From Cannabis sativa (taxonomy: Eukaryota > Streptophyta > Magnoliopsida > Rosales > Cannabaceae): 64,000 bases of DNA. A program made the translations under genes and the position numbers. Numbering within the stretch: position 1 is the stretch's first letter; each line of letters begins with the position of its first letter. Shown here one piece after another: positions 22,687-35,320 of this stretch. The notes beneath the pieces were generated by a model. The model saw nothing but the letters and a program-made list of their open reading frames with translations, had not been told where the DNA came from and searched no databases. The DNA lies in NCBI RefSeq assembly GCF_029168945.1, contig NC_083607.1, forward strand, positions 40,967,257 through 41,031,256. The letters are read 5' to 3'.

Positions 22687-24491
22687 GTTCACATGATTTA
22701 TTTCATGATTATATGTACATAATGTATAAATTCATCTGAAACCCTTTTCACATACTTGATCCTGTTTATTGTGCCGCCAACACATTGGAAATTAAACATG
22801 ACTATGTGAATAAAGTTTCCTAGATTTATCAGACACAGGGTTTTACTGATATGATAATCCACAACAAGAGTTTACTTGTATTTGGAGAAATACTATGTTC
22901 TTTCCAGAACATTGGTTAAAGTAAAGCTCAGGTTGGATGCATGGAGTATGCATCGGAAGGGACCGATATTGAACTTTGACTTAGATTTATTAAACTTACC
23001 GTAATATCTATTCAAGTCAATATCGCCTAGTTGATCCTAGATCAAATGATCTTAATCCTGATATGATTAGGCTCAATCTCGAGAGGCTATTCGTGTTCTT
23101 TGATTTGTTATTTAAGCCTACTTTTAGGTCAGGGTGATACGTACATTTTGGGAACACGGTAGTGCAATTGAGTGGGAGCGCTAGCATAAACATGGAATCT
23201 ATAGCTTCTATGTGGCAAATAGTAAGCAAAGGATGATCTCCTTCGAGCTTGACCAAACGAACATAAATGGTGGAGTACTCATTTCACATAAGCTGAAATA
23301 TCATTTATACGGGGTCAAGTGTTTCAAGGAATAAATACATTGTAGGGTGTAACGGTAATTTAATCCCTTTACAGTGTAGATCATTCATATAGAGGATCAT
23401 TGATCACATTAGGATTATAACAATGGATAACTAATGATGTGTCTATATGGTGGAACATATAGAGCATTCTATATACTGAGAGTGCAATTCTAAGTTCTAT
23501 GCGTGGATTCAACGAAGAATTAATAAGTTAGTGAATTTTAGTGCTAAATTCTTGATCTACTTATTGGAAGCTCGGTTATATAGACCCATGGTCCCCCCAC
23601 TAGTTGAGATAATATTGCTTGTAAGACTCATGTAATTGGTTTTGATTAATCAATTATAATTCTCAAATTAGACTATGTCTATTTGTGAATTTTTCACTAA
23701 GTAAGGGCGAAATTGTAAAGAAAGAGTTTTAGGGCCATATTTGTTAATTATGTTACTTTGTATGGTTCAATTAATAAATATGATAAATGACAATATTATT
23801 TAATAATTATTTATAGTTATTAAATAGTTAGAATTGGCATTTAAATGGTTGAATTAGAAAATTGGCGTTTTTGAGAAAATCAGATGCAGAAAAGGTAAAA
23901 CTGCAAAATTGCAAAAAGTGAGGCCCAAATCCACTAGTATAGGGCCAGCCACTTTTTTAGGAAATTTAAACTGATATTTTCATTATTTTAATGCCAAATA
24001 ATTCAAACGTAACCCTAGTGGAATGCTATAAATAGATAGTGAAGGCTTCAGGAAAATTACACTTAAATTTTCTATTTTTCCTTCAGAGAAAAACCTGAGC
24101 CTTTTTCTCTCCCTATCTTTAGCTACCACTTCTTCTTTCTTCTGCCTTTGAATTTCGAAATCCTTAGTGATTAGAGTAGTGCCCACACACATCAAGTGAT
24201 ACCTCAATCATAGTGAGGAAGATCGTGAAGAAAGATCATCAGCAAAGGAGATTCAGCATCAAGGATTCAGAGAAAGAGATCCGAGTTCGGTATATTGATA
24301 ATGCTCTGCTACAGAAAGGAATCAAGGGCTAGATATCTGAACGGAAGGAGTCATTATATTCCGCTGCACCCAATGTAAGGTTTCTTAAACTTTATATGTG
24401 TTTAATTTATCGTTTTAGAAAGTTCATATTTAGGGTGTTAATAAACATACTTGTGAGTAGATCTAAGATCCTGGTAAAATAATTTCCAACA
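22683..24491 (+). repeat. 5' LTR of C2 (5'-truncated)
   Basis: Matches 31025-32830 closely throughout and ends TTTCCAACA. The TATA box TATAAATAG is at 24027-24035. The missing 86 bp include the TGTTGGG terminus needed by integrase. Confidence 0.9.
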
Positions 24492-24493
24492 AC

Positions 24494-24510
24494 TGGCCTC
24501 AGAGCCATGG
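24494..24510 (+). other. Variant primer binding site of C2
   Basis: TGGCCTCAGAGCCATGG, two adjacent changes (TA to CC) from the initiator-Met site of C0. C4 shares the same CC. Confidence 0.75.
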
Positions 24511-27500
24511 TAATTGGTTTACTTGCAAGAAATTTGGACTTTAAAACGATTGTTTGTATGTTCTTTGGATGGTATCATGTTGTATTGAGTGTTATTTGAT
24601 GATTGATTGATGTTTGTAAAATTTTCGTGAAAAATAATTGCGATTTTATCTCTGGAATTATTTTTATTGGATAGTATGGAAAAAATTAAGCAAGTTAGCC
24701 TTTTACAGAACTTAATTTGGATTTTATTTGAATTAGTTATGATTTTTTGAAGATTTGAAAAAATCGAGTACATCTTGATTTTTTCCCGCGATCGCAAATC
24801 TGTCCGTACAGTTTCGAATTTTTTTGTTTTTCTTCAATTTTTCATGCTTTTTCATGGAATTAACTTCAAATTTTTTGTATAGTTTTGTATTTATACTATT
24901 ACTATTCCTAATTCAATTCTAATTATCATTTTGAATTAATTTAATATTTTTTAAATTTAATTCAAGATATTAGAGTAATTTGAATTTGAATAGAATTGGT
25001 ATCTATCTTCTTGCTTAAAAATCTTTCTTATTTTTAAATTTGATTATATCTTATTTTTTTTAAATTTAAGGTCAGATTTTATAAGATATTTATAAAATCT
25101 TTTAAGATATTTTTTTAAATATCTTATCTTTTAAGATATTTTTAATTATATCTTATCTTTTAAGATTTTTTTAAAAATCTTTTTAGATATTTTGACCTTA
25201 TTTAAATTTAAAGTAAGATATTTATAATCATGTAATTTTAAATAGATATAAGATATTTTGCTAACTTTTAAATTTTGTTATTTTATTTATTTAAATTAAA
25301 TTTAAAATCTGAAAAGATATTTCATTTATCTTTTCTAATTTTTATTTAATTTTTATTTTTAAAATAACATTTAATTTTTAAAAGTAGTTAGCAAATTTTG
25401 AAATGTTATTTAGGTTGGTTGAAACCTAATTTTTCAAAATAGTAGGTTTAATTTTAAATTTAAATTTTTTAAATTTTCCAATTTTTTTTTTTAAATTTTC
25501 GAAAAATAAATATTTTATTTCTTTAATTAATTATTTCAAAATTAATTATTTAATTTAAAATTAAATAAATCCTACATCCAACTATCCAGCTAACCTTATT
25601 GCAGGAGTATGTGTTTTAGCTTATGTGTAAGTTTTTAAAACCTATTATTACTTGATTGCAAATAGCCATGGTTACCTTTTGCCAGATCTAATGATCTAAT
25701 GGCTCCCTTAGTCAAGATAATAATTTGTAACAGGTATATTTACAATCTTCTTTCATCTGTGTATGACCTAGCAACATGATAGGACTCATCCAAAGTGTGC
25801 CTGTGTGAGCCTATGTGTTTAATTTTATTATAGATGCATATAGGTTAATGTTGCTAAAATAAATTATCATAGTTATTGATAGAATTTATTTAGGCCCATT
25901 TAGTTTTTGGGCCTATTCAATTAATAACAGTTGTTCTTATTAAGGTTAAATTCCTCTCTTTTGCGCCTTGTGTGAGAGTTGGGAGCCATAGAAGTGGGTA
26001 CGACATACTGAACCCAGCACCCCCTCACACAAACTACCCCAATTGTGAAGGCCCATTTGCCTGATTTGAACAACTGTACTAGGTTAATTACACTAGTTTA
26101 ACCTAATAAAATTGATTAGCAACATAATTAATTTCATTTATTTTGAAATTAATTTAAGAAAATTATAGTTTAAAGAATTTTTTATTCTAAGCTAAACTAT
26201 ATGTATTTTCTTGTATTTAATTAAATATAGAATTATAACCATCTAGATTCTTTCTGGAACTTAATTTAAATTTTTCATTAAATATTCTTATTTAAGTTGA
26301 TATTTAGTTATCTACAACTAACCAACTTAAATCTGAATATCTTTTGAATTTCAAATTTCAAAATTAAGTTGAGGAATTTTAGGTATTGGTTATTAAGATT
26401 CTTTAGATATTTTTTAAGTTAATATCTTTTCGAATATTAACTTAAAATGGAATATTTTCAAATTAAGTGGTTACAACTTAATTTTTGATATTTAATTAAA
26501 TTTAAATTTGAAAAATATTCAAGTTCTAGATTTTTTCTAATACAACTTAAATTAGATATTTTTTTAAAATTTTGTGGAAAAGATACTTAGTCAAATAAGA
26601 TATTTTCTAGATAGTTATTTCTAGACTACTTATTATTTCTAATATTAAATAGGAAAATATTATACATTGTGAAATTAATTATTTATATAATTAATTTTGG
26701 TACAATTTATTTTAAGTATATTTTTTTCCTAGTATTAAACTAGAGATTAATAATTAAGCCTTCTCTACACTTAATTATTTATTTCTTGAATTTAATACAT
26801 TTAATTAATTTGAAAATTAAATATCTAAGTTGATTTTCATCATGATACTTAAATATTTCTTTTTCATGACACTTAATTAAATAGAAAATTATTTTTAGTT
26901 GAAATTTATTTTTTCAACTAAATTTAAATAATTTTCAAAATATATTTTTTCTTTATTTTATTAATCAATTTTCGAAATTGCATTTCTTAAATGCTGGAAT
27001 TTCGAATTTTATTTGAAAAATAGATTAAGTTGTAAATTAATTATTTATTTTAATTAATTCTTGGGTCAACTTAAATCAATGATTTTTTCATTTATTGATT
27101 AATTTAAAATAAATGAATTAAAGTATATTATTAGAAATTGAATTAATTAGTCAAAGGAAAATCTAGATAGGTGATATTTTTGCTTGAAGTATTTTTCTAG
27201 TGTATTTAATTAAATAAAAAATTAATATTTAAGTTGATTTTCATCATCATACTTAAATATTTGAAATTTTTCTTATATATTTAATTAAATAGGAAAATTA
27301 TATTTTTTGTTGTAAATTAATTTTATTAATTAATTTTGGGCCAACATTAAATTAGAATAATTTTTCCAGGATTAATTTTTTATTTTAACATGCATTTTCG
27401 AAAATTGTATTCTTAAATACTTTAATTTTTCGAAATGCAATATATATTTATAGAAAATTTAATTTGAGTTGTGAATTAATTTATATTAATTTTGTAACAA

Positions 27501-29020
27501 CTTAAATTGAATATTTTTCTAAATATTTATTGGAAATTATTACTAAGATGGAAATAATTCAAGTTATTTTTATATCCATCTAAGTAAAATTTATAAATAT
27601 TAAATTAAAATTTATATTTAGAATTTTTCATTCTAAATTGGAAATTTTAAATAAATATATATTTAAAATAAATAAATTAAATAAAGAGAATCAAAGAAAA
27701 TACAACTCACTTTAAATAATGAGCTTGATTATTATTAAGATATTCGATCTCCATTGTTGGTCTTACAAAAGTTAAATGTTTTCAATATAACCTCGAGACG
27801 CTAGACTTCGTCCCCCTATGGATGGTTATTCGTTGAACGCATTTAACACCGTAAGATTTCATTTGATAAGTGTTTTCTGAGTTTTCGTCTCTATTTAGAC
27901 TCTCCCCTACGGTGACTACTTAGAGATAAACTCATAAAACATGAAACAATGGTGGAAGCTCATAAAATAAGAATAACCTTGACTCTCGCCTACCGGGACA
28001 ACGTTGGATTCTTATTTTGATCGAATAAAAGGTTGCTAGAATAGTTTCTATTGTAGATGAGCTGACAACTCTATTCAATAAATGATACTTTGACTCTCGC
28101 CTACCGAGACACTGTATCAGTTTGTTAAAAACCTTGGAAATTATTTAGGATTGTATGTTTTAGTATTTTCACTAGTCATTCCTACTTGCTATATGTTTAT
28201 AATTTCTGAATTGTGTATGAATTTATATTGAACCATGTTATTTTCTGTTATTAAGTTGTAGTTTAATTTCGAATCTTCATTGTTGGTCTAACATGTTTGT
28301 TTTTCTAATGAGATAAGTCCCTAATGGATTTTCACCATTAGACATACATAATAGTGTAAGATCTCAAAAGATAAATATTGTATATGCAACATCTAGCTGT
28401 TCATCAATTGATGACACCTTAGACTAGTATTTTTACAATATGAAACAAGAAGATTACATAAATAAGATTACTTTGTCTTTCGCTAATCGAAGCATCGTTG
28501 GATTCTTATTTATAAACGAAATTATCCTAATTCCTCTTAGCTTATTTATTTCCAATTAGCTCAATAATATATCATTGGATGAATGGTCTATAAATCATTT
28601 CATGTCATTATATTTTCTCTTAAGAAATTAAATGACGCATATGATTATAATCCCGAAATTCTATTCCCAATTGATATAAATCCTCAATCTTAGAAATCTC
28701 CTACTTGTATGGGCAAATCTGACTTAGAGTTTGTATTAGTAGTGGTGGTCCAAGAAAGAATTACTCATTATATTTGGTATAAATTTAAGTCTTTGACTTT
28801 AATTTTAGAATCCAAACAGAAATTTTCTTATATTTCTAATTCCAGATACAATACAGTTACACTTTCTCAAGTGTTTAATATCCATCTTTTATTAATGGAT
28901 TCAAACTGTATGGAATATGAGTTAGGTATTCTGTGACCAGGATCCACTTGCACTATTCTAAGAACTCTTTGATGTAACTAAACCTATGTCATAAAAAGAC
29001 ACTACCACATTTTTTTTAAT
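24511..29020 (+). other. C2 leader and gag region, non-coding as it stands
   Basis: Very AT-rich with no frame above 90 codons. It holds a short GC-richer block at about 25970-26060 (TGTGAGAGTTGGGAGCC, CCCCCTCACACAAAC), many short hairpins, and a diverged tandem module starting TTCGATCTCCATTGTTGG (27749) and TTCGAATCTTCATTGTTGG (28266). Direct repeats with core TTGACTCTCGCCTA lie near 27978 and 28090. C4 has the same organisation. No gag domain can be recognised. Confidence 0.6.
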
Positions 29021-30900
29021 CTATGGCATTTGTATCTTGTTCATAGTGAATTTGACATGATCAATCTCTGCAAAGAGTTAATATGCCTATATCCACTGAA
29101 AGTATTTCATCTCATTCGCAGATGGATGTACATTCAAGGGTGGATATGAGTTTTTCGTTGTATTCTTAAAACGATAACTCTAGATTATACCTTTTAGCAA
29201 AGAAATTTGAAATGTTTGAAAAATTTCATTAATTTCTAGCAATGGTTAAAACCATTAAGGTAAGTGGTTAAAGATCTTGCGAACTGATAGGGGTGGAGAA
29301 ATAGTTAGTAGATATGCAGTTCAAAGATCATTAAATTAATTTTTGAATTATATCCAAACTTACCTCCCCAGAAATTTCGAGTTGCATGTTGATGATTAGT
29401 TACTAGTCGTTGCCTAATTCCTTCTATGGTAATACAATTTCAGAATGATGTAATGGTTGTATACTTAATGTAAATCATTACTAGATTCATGGATGACCTA
29501 ATCAAAATCTTAAGGAAAGCTAGAACCATTAACCATGGTTTGTTAGCTATTCTAAGTGATTAGGGGTGGACCATCCCATTGTCAATAGATAAGAAAGTGT
29601 TTGTTCAAACAAATACTACTTTTCTAAGATAATGACTAAGTCTGAAAACAAGTAGCAAATAAAGGAGATATTTAATTCTTGATTCCAAAAGTGTTCTATC
29701 ATCCTATATAACATATGATGATCCCACTGCCTCTGTTGTCTTGTCACAACCGAAGAGATCAATACCATTTAGTTTTCTTAGACATAATTCACGGTGCCTT
29801 GTCGTAGTGGGAGAGTTTCTAGGAACTCACCTTCTTATGACTTGGGAGACACTAGTGATTTAAATCCATTGTGAGTTTAAACAAGTAATGGATTGTCAAG
29901 ATAAGAAACTAAGAAGAAAAGCCAATAGAACTATGGTTTAATCCATTCACATGGAATAACATAAAGTTTTCAATTACGAGGACATAAAAGGAAATTTTCG
30001 TTTATAAGTCTATTCAATGGACTTAACAAAACTTCCTGTTCCTAGTATTATAGGTTTGAGTTTATCTAAACCTATGGCTTGTGGTATACCTGGTAATTAC
30101 TTACTCTAATGCAAGCAACTTATTTTAGTAAGATGCTGAAGCATTTTCTTTCTAATGGCAATCTATAGAAGCTTCACAACTTCTTAAGTATAGATTTTAT
30201 TTATCTAAGGAAAAGTCTCAACTATTCAAGAAAAGATAAAGCCATGAAAGAATTTCTTATATCAACAGTGAGAGGTCTTAGATATGCTTTTGTATGCCTT
30301 AGACCAGACACCTGCTGTTGAGTGGGAGTAATGAGTAGGTATCAGATTAATCCAGGAGAAGAACATTGGAAGACAATCAAGTAAATCTTAAGATAAAGAA
30401 GAGGAACTATATGTTAGTCTATAAGGGTGTGTTTAAAACTCTTAGACTACACCATATCAGATTTCGAAATTTGCCTTTGTGCTAGTAAATCTTTCTGATA
30501 AGATGGTGATTACTCTGGGGGTGGAATAGTGATTTTGGAGAAGTGTAAAAACCTATCTGAAGTCTCTAGGTCTACCAGAGAGGGACTGAATGTTAAGGTT
30601 GCAGGAAAGGTACTTATTCAGTCTAAGGAAAGTTCTATACATTTTTGGCATCATTCCAAATTTCCTTAAACTACTAGGGTTAATTTCCTGATTAACCAAA
30701 AGTAGTTGCTAAAGATATAGAATCCAGTATCCCAAGAGAGTAAACATATAGAGAGGAATTTCACATTATCAATGATTTTGTGATTAAGGAAGAGTAATAG
30801 TGGAGAAAAGGTTGTGGTTAATTCAACCTTTCAGATCCTATTACGAGGAGTTTACTACTACTACACTTGATTTGCATATCAAGGTGTTGAGATTATTTGA
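29021..30900 (+). pseudogene. copia pol remnant in C2
   Basis: Fragments in order: pre-integrase (CTATGGCATTTG, LWHL, then INLCKELI), integrase LRTDRGGE at 29277-29300, and LPNSFYGN followed by CNGCILN. After a long decayed RT region come the RNase H-flanking MSRYQINPGEEHWK (30331-30372) and finally HIERNF near 30750. The segment that should hold NGVAERRNRT is missing between SPEISS and MLMISY. This removes the third integrase catalytic residue. The order shows Ty1/copia type (integrase before RT). Frequent stops and shifts; not functional. Confidence 0.8.
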
Positions 30901-30927
30901 AACGCACTTTTTGTTTTATATTAGTGC

Positions 30928-30938
30928 AAGTGGGAGTT
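30928..30938 (+). other. Polypurine tract of C2
   Basis: AAGTGGGAGTT directly before the right LTR. Confidence 0.75.
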
Positions 30939-32830
30939 TGTTGGGTTTTATGCCCTAAATAAAATTCATTTCAATATAATCAGATTTGCTTATTAATATA
31001 GATCAGAAATAACATTTAATGTTGCATGGTTCACATGATTTATTTCATGATTATATGTACATAATGTATAAATTCATCTGAAACCCTTTTCACATACTTG
31101 ATCCTGTTTATTGTGCCGTCAACACATTGGAAAGTAAACATGACTATGTGAATAAAGATTCCTAGATTTATCAGACATAGGGTTTTACTGATATGATAAT
31201 CTACAATAGAGTTTACTTGCATTTGGAGAAATGCTATGTTCTTTCCAGAGCATTGGTTAAAGTAAAGCTCAGGTTGGATGCATGGAGTATGCATCGGAAG
31301 GGACCGATATTGAACTTTGACTTAGATTTATTAAACTTACCGTAATATCTATTCAAGTCAATATCGCCTAGTTGATCCCAGATCAAATGATCTTAATCCT
31401 GATATGATTAGGCTCAATCTCGAGAGGCTATTCATGTTCTTTGATTTGTTAGTTAAGCCTACTTTTAGGTCAGGGTGATACGTACATTTTGGGAACACGG
31501 TAGTGCAATTGAGTGGGAGCGCTAGCATAAACATGGAATCTATAGCTTCTATCTGGCAAATAGTAAGCAAAGGATGATCTCCTTCGAGCTTGACCAAACG
31601 AACATAAATGGTGGAGTACTCATTTCACATAAGCTGAAATATCATTTATACGGGGTCAAGTGTTTTAAGGAATAAATACATTGTAGGGTGTAACGGTAAT
31701 TTAATCCCTTTACAGTGTAGATCATTCATATAGAGGATCATTGATCACATTAGGATTATAACAATGGATAACTAATGATGTGTCTATATCGTGGAACATA
31801 TAGAGCATTCTATATACTGAGAGTGCAATTCTAAGTTCTATGCGTGGATTCAACGAAGAATTAATAAGTTAGTGAATTCTAGTGCTAAATTCTTGATCTA
31901 CTTATTGGAAGCTCGGTTATATAGACCCATGGTCCCCCCACTAGTTGAGATAATATAGCTTGTAAGACTCATGTAATTGGTTTTGATTAATCAATTATAA
32001 TTCTCAAATTAGACTATGTCTATTTGTGAATTTTTCACTAAGTAAGGGCGAAATTGTAAAGAAAGAGTTTAGGGGCATATTTGTTAATTATGATACTTTG
32101 TATGGTTCAATTAATAAATATGATAAATGACAATATTATTTAATAATTATTTATAGTTATTAAATAGTTAGAATTGACATTTAAATGGTTGAATTAGAAA
32201 ATTGGCGTTTTTGAGAAAATCAGATGCAGAAAAGATAAAACTGCAAAATTGCAAAAAGTGAGGCCCAAATCCACTAGTATAGGGCCAGCCACTTTTGTAG
32301 GAAATTTAAACTGATATTTTCATTATTTTAATGCCAAATAATTCAAACCTAACCCTAGTGGAATGCTATAAATAGATAGTGAAGGCTTTAGGAAAATTAC
32401 ACTTAAATTTTCTATTTTTCCTTCAGAGAAAAACCTGAGCCTTTCTCTCTCCCTATCTTTAGCTACCACTTCTTCTTTCTTCTTCCTTTGAATTTCGAAA
32501 TCCTTAGTGATTAGAGTAGTGCCCACACACATCAAGTGATACCTCAATCATAGTGAGGAAGATCGTGAAGAAAGATCATCAGCAAAGGAGATTCAGCATC
32601 AAGGATTCAGAGAAAGAGATCCAGGTTCAGATATTGATAATGCTCTGCTACAGAAAGGAATCAAGGGCTAGATATCTGAACGGAAGGAGTCATTATATTC
32701 CGCTGCACCCAATGTAAGGTTTCTTAAACTTTATATGTGTTTAATTTATCGTTTTAGAAAGTTCATATTTAGGGTGTTAATAAACATACTTGTGAGTAGA
32801 TCTAAGATCCTGGTAAAATAATTTCCAACA
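30939..32830 (+). repeat. 3' LTR of C2
   Basis: 1892 bp, TGTTGGGTTTTATGCCC to TTTCCAACA, with TATAAATAG at 32367-32375. Reference LTR for the family in this window. Confidence 0.93.
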
Positions 32831-33291
32831 GTTCAGATGTTCTCGTAGGTCACTCCTGTCATGACTACTATCGGACCTTGCTCTTCCCCTTAAGGTTTGA
32901 TTCACCTTGTTCCCCCTCTAGGGGTTTGCGTGAGTTCCTTTCTTATGAGCTTGAAGAGAGGGTTGGCGATTTTCGTCTGATGTTCCACATATCCCAGGCT
33001 GCATCCCCAGATTTTCCTCAGTTCCCTCAAGTTGCATCTCCTGGGAGTTCTGAGTATATCTCTAGGTTGTCTCCTGCCCCTTGGTTTGCGAGTTGTGAGG
33101 TTTGCCTCGTGAATCTCTTCTTCCAAGGTCAAGTTGATTTCGGGAACTATTCCCCTACACTGCCCTTACTATGGCTATTTCACGCTTTAATTTTGCATTA
33201 TGCCGGTTTGCTTCCTCCAATCGACGCCTAAGATGGCGATTTTCTAACTTAACGATCGGTATGTACTTGGTTGGATCATAGGCGGCATCCT
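32831..33291 (-). pseudogene. T1 gag remnant, middle piece
   Basis: The minus strand from 33291 reads on from the 51942-52138 piece: DAAYDPTKYIPIVKLEN, then a heptad-like basic/acidic segment (RRRLEEANRHNAKLKREIA) that looks like a coiled coil. A stop follows, then Arg-rich sequence, and near the left end SDSSHDRSDLREHLNL, which continues at 22653. Bases 32831-32863 duplicate 22654-22686. The N-terminal coiled coil and Arg-rich linker suit a Tat-type gypsy gag. The piece is bounded by C2 on the left and G1 on the right. Confidence 0.65.
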
Positions 33292-33705
33292 TGTAACACC
33301 CTAACTATCTTAGGCGTATTACGTGATTTTTAAACGTACTGTGCAGCTCGTTGCTAATCAACGAGGTTTATGGAAAAACGTGATTAATTAAAATTTTGCT
33401 TTTTAATTAAACTTATAAACCATATTATAAAAGTCTCGAGATCCCGATTTATAAAATCATTTACAAACGTTTTAACTGATTAACTTTTACATCAAAATGA
33501 AAGTCGTCTAACGACAGTTACAAAAATCTCAGCCGTGCTGTCCCGAGGATCGTACGCTCCAGGCCTAACCGCCCCGACATGTACAATCTCATAAGCTCGC
33601 TCACGGTCCATCAGCTACAGCCTTGCCTTTACCTACACATGAACATAAACTGTGAGTCGACAGACTCAGTAAGAAAAGCATAATAATATCATACATAATA
33701 CTAAC

Positions 33706-33791
33706 TGCCGTGTCCAACACGATACTGAGTCCCGCTACTGCCATGTCTAACATGGTACTGAGCTACTACTGCCATGTCCAACATGGTACTG
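33706..33791. repeat. Three tandem ~28-bp repeats in G LTR
   Basis: Three copies of TGCC(A/G)TGTCYAACA(T/C)GRTACTGAG separated by short spacers. The core CCATGT-CCA-ACATGG is itself a dyad. Present in all four full G LTRs (also near 38311, 45500 and 50105). Confidence 0.85.
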
Positions 33792-34324
33792 AGTTTTGAA
33801 CGTTCAGGGGACGGTACTATTGACAAGTATCCTCCTGATCGGTCGAACCGGTCATACTCCGGCTCCTGGTCATACTCCAGCCTGTACCGACGGGATAGGT
33901 CAATAGCACTGAACCACCCACCAAGTGTCAGCCTGATCGGTCGAACCGGTCATACTCCGGCTGCTGGTCATACTCCAGCCTGTACCGACGTGACAGGGTT
34001 GGATGGTTCGAAGCCTAAATACATATCTAATGTAATCTAGCAGGCTTCCTACATGCACGCTAAACATGTAATCTACATATGCATACTGTTATACTAATCT
34101 TACCTGGATTCCGATTTCAGGTGTGCCGGTCAACCTGACTGGAACTGAAGCTGAGCGGCGGATTACTGGCTCCTAAACCATAAAAATCACAACGCTATAA
34201 GTGACACGCTAAATCACTTCCCGGGGACTAAAACTTGAAACTAAAAGTTTCCCTATCGATAAAAAGCATGGCAATACCCCTAAAAACCTAAAAACGGGGA
34301 AAACTAGGGTTCTGAAAAATCCCC

Positions 34325-34417
34325 CAACCGGTAGACCGGTTGCCCAACCGGAATTCCGGTTCTGGGAAATTCAGGACCCCCATCCGGAATTCCGGATGCA
34401 CAACCGGAATTCCGGTT
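34325..34417. repeat. Cluster of four palindromes in G LTR
   Basis: CAACCGGT-AG-ACCGGTTG (34325-34342), AACCGGAATTCCGGTT (34346-34361), CATCCGGAATTCCGGATG (34381-34398) and AACCGGAATTCCGGTT (34402-34417). The last three are perfect palindromes. LTR 45085-47320 has all of them; 37893-40117 and 49691-51941 have damaged versions. Confidence 0.92.
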
Positions 34418-35302
34418 CCTCGCAGGCAGCAACTACAAAAATTCATAACTCAACCAATTCAACCCCAATTGGTCCCAAACTTTCCAGACCTGTTCTAAAC
34501 TATCCCTAGAACAAATCCAAAGCCTCAAAACCACCCAGAAAGCACATACACAAAAATCACCATTGGAGCTCAAGCTTTGAGTTCCAAACTCAAGCTTGAG
34601 CGAATCCACCTAACATGCATCCAAACCTAGTTAATTCTACTTAACTAAGCATAATAACACCTCTGAAAACACACAAGAACATCCAGCAACATCACAGAAT
34701 AGATTCACAATATTTTCCTTCCAAAAACCACATTTTGCATAGAAAACTCAAAGCTTGAACAACCTAACTAATCATGCTTCAAACAACTCAATTAACATCA
34801 ATTAAACATGCTTTGAATCACAGAAAATAACAACTAAACACAGCCATAATAACAGCCACAAAAACATGCATGCCATTTTGCCCCTCCACCATAAAACCAC
34901 ATAAATAAACATTTAACATTTATTTTCCATTAATAATTTCACTAGAATACAAAATACTAATGGGGCAAAAAGACCATTTTGCCCCTCCACCATAAAACCA
35001 CATAAATCAAACTAAAAGGGTATTTTTGGGAAACTCTAAATTCCCGGCCATTCCCGACATTCCCAATGTCTAAAACCCGTCCCCAAATTACTAACATACT
35101 AAGTTGTGATTTCTACTGAGCCAAACGCCGAGTTCCAAAATACCGGACACCGGAAATGCGAAATATAAAAACTACTGATGACATAATCATGCATTTCTGA
35201 ATTCCATAAATAACAGTAATAAATTATTTAAATAGCTATAAATAATTTCATAATTAAACATAAACAACTGCTAATTTCCAAATTAACTAAGCGGGCTTTA
35301 CA

Positions 35303-35320
35303 ACTATCCCCCCCTTAAAA
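35303..35320 (-). other. Polypurine tract of G1
   Basis: TTTTAAGGGGGGGATAGT on the minus strand, abutting the LTR. It overlaps the last codons of the polyprotein. Confidence 0.85.

Larger units (their letters stand above)
22683..32830 (+). mobile_element. Ty1/copia element C2
   Basis: Parts: left LTR missing its first 86 bp (22683-24491), variant primer site, long AT-rich leader, decayed pol, polypurine tract, full right LTR (30939-32830). It lies in T1 gag. Instead of a 5-bp target duplication the flanks share 33 bp, so insertion or later repair was unusual. The copy has no intact reading frame. Confidence 0.9.
33292..35302 (-). repeat. 3' LTR of G1
   Basis: 2011 bp against 2251 bp for its partner. 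The difference is a deletion of about 273 bp replaced by 33 bp copied from 34974-35006 (inserted at 34873-34905). It carries the tandem CATGTCCAACATGG repeats (33706-33791), the duplicated GATCGGTCGAACCGGTC block and four dyads (34325-34417). Confidence 0.93.

Noticed and set aside
28709..28936. 75-codon ORF in C2
   Set aside because: It is a short open stretch of decayed copia gag/pol sequence that C4 (59020-59240) does not keep open.
22654..32863. The 33-bp flanking repeat as an ordinary target site duplication
   Set aside because: LTR retrotransposons here make 5-bp duplications, and the left LTR end is missing, so simple integration does not explain it.
33700..33800. Spaced repeats in G LTRs as a CRISPR-like array
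   Set aside because: Only three units with short variable spacers, in a plant LTR, recurring in every copy. They are LTR tandem repeats.
33774..34040. 88-codon plus-strand ORF with repeated amino-acid units (also 38317-38580)
   Set aside because: It lies in the tandem and duplicated blocks of the G LTR, so its repeats reflect DNA repeats. It is antisense to the element and not kept open in the other LTRs.
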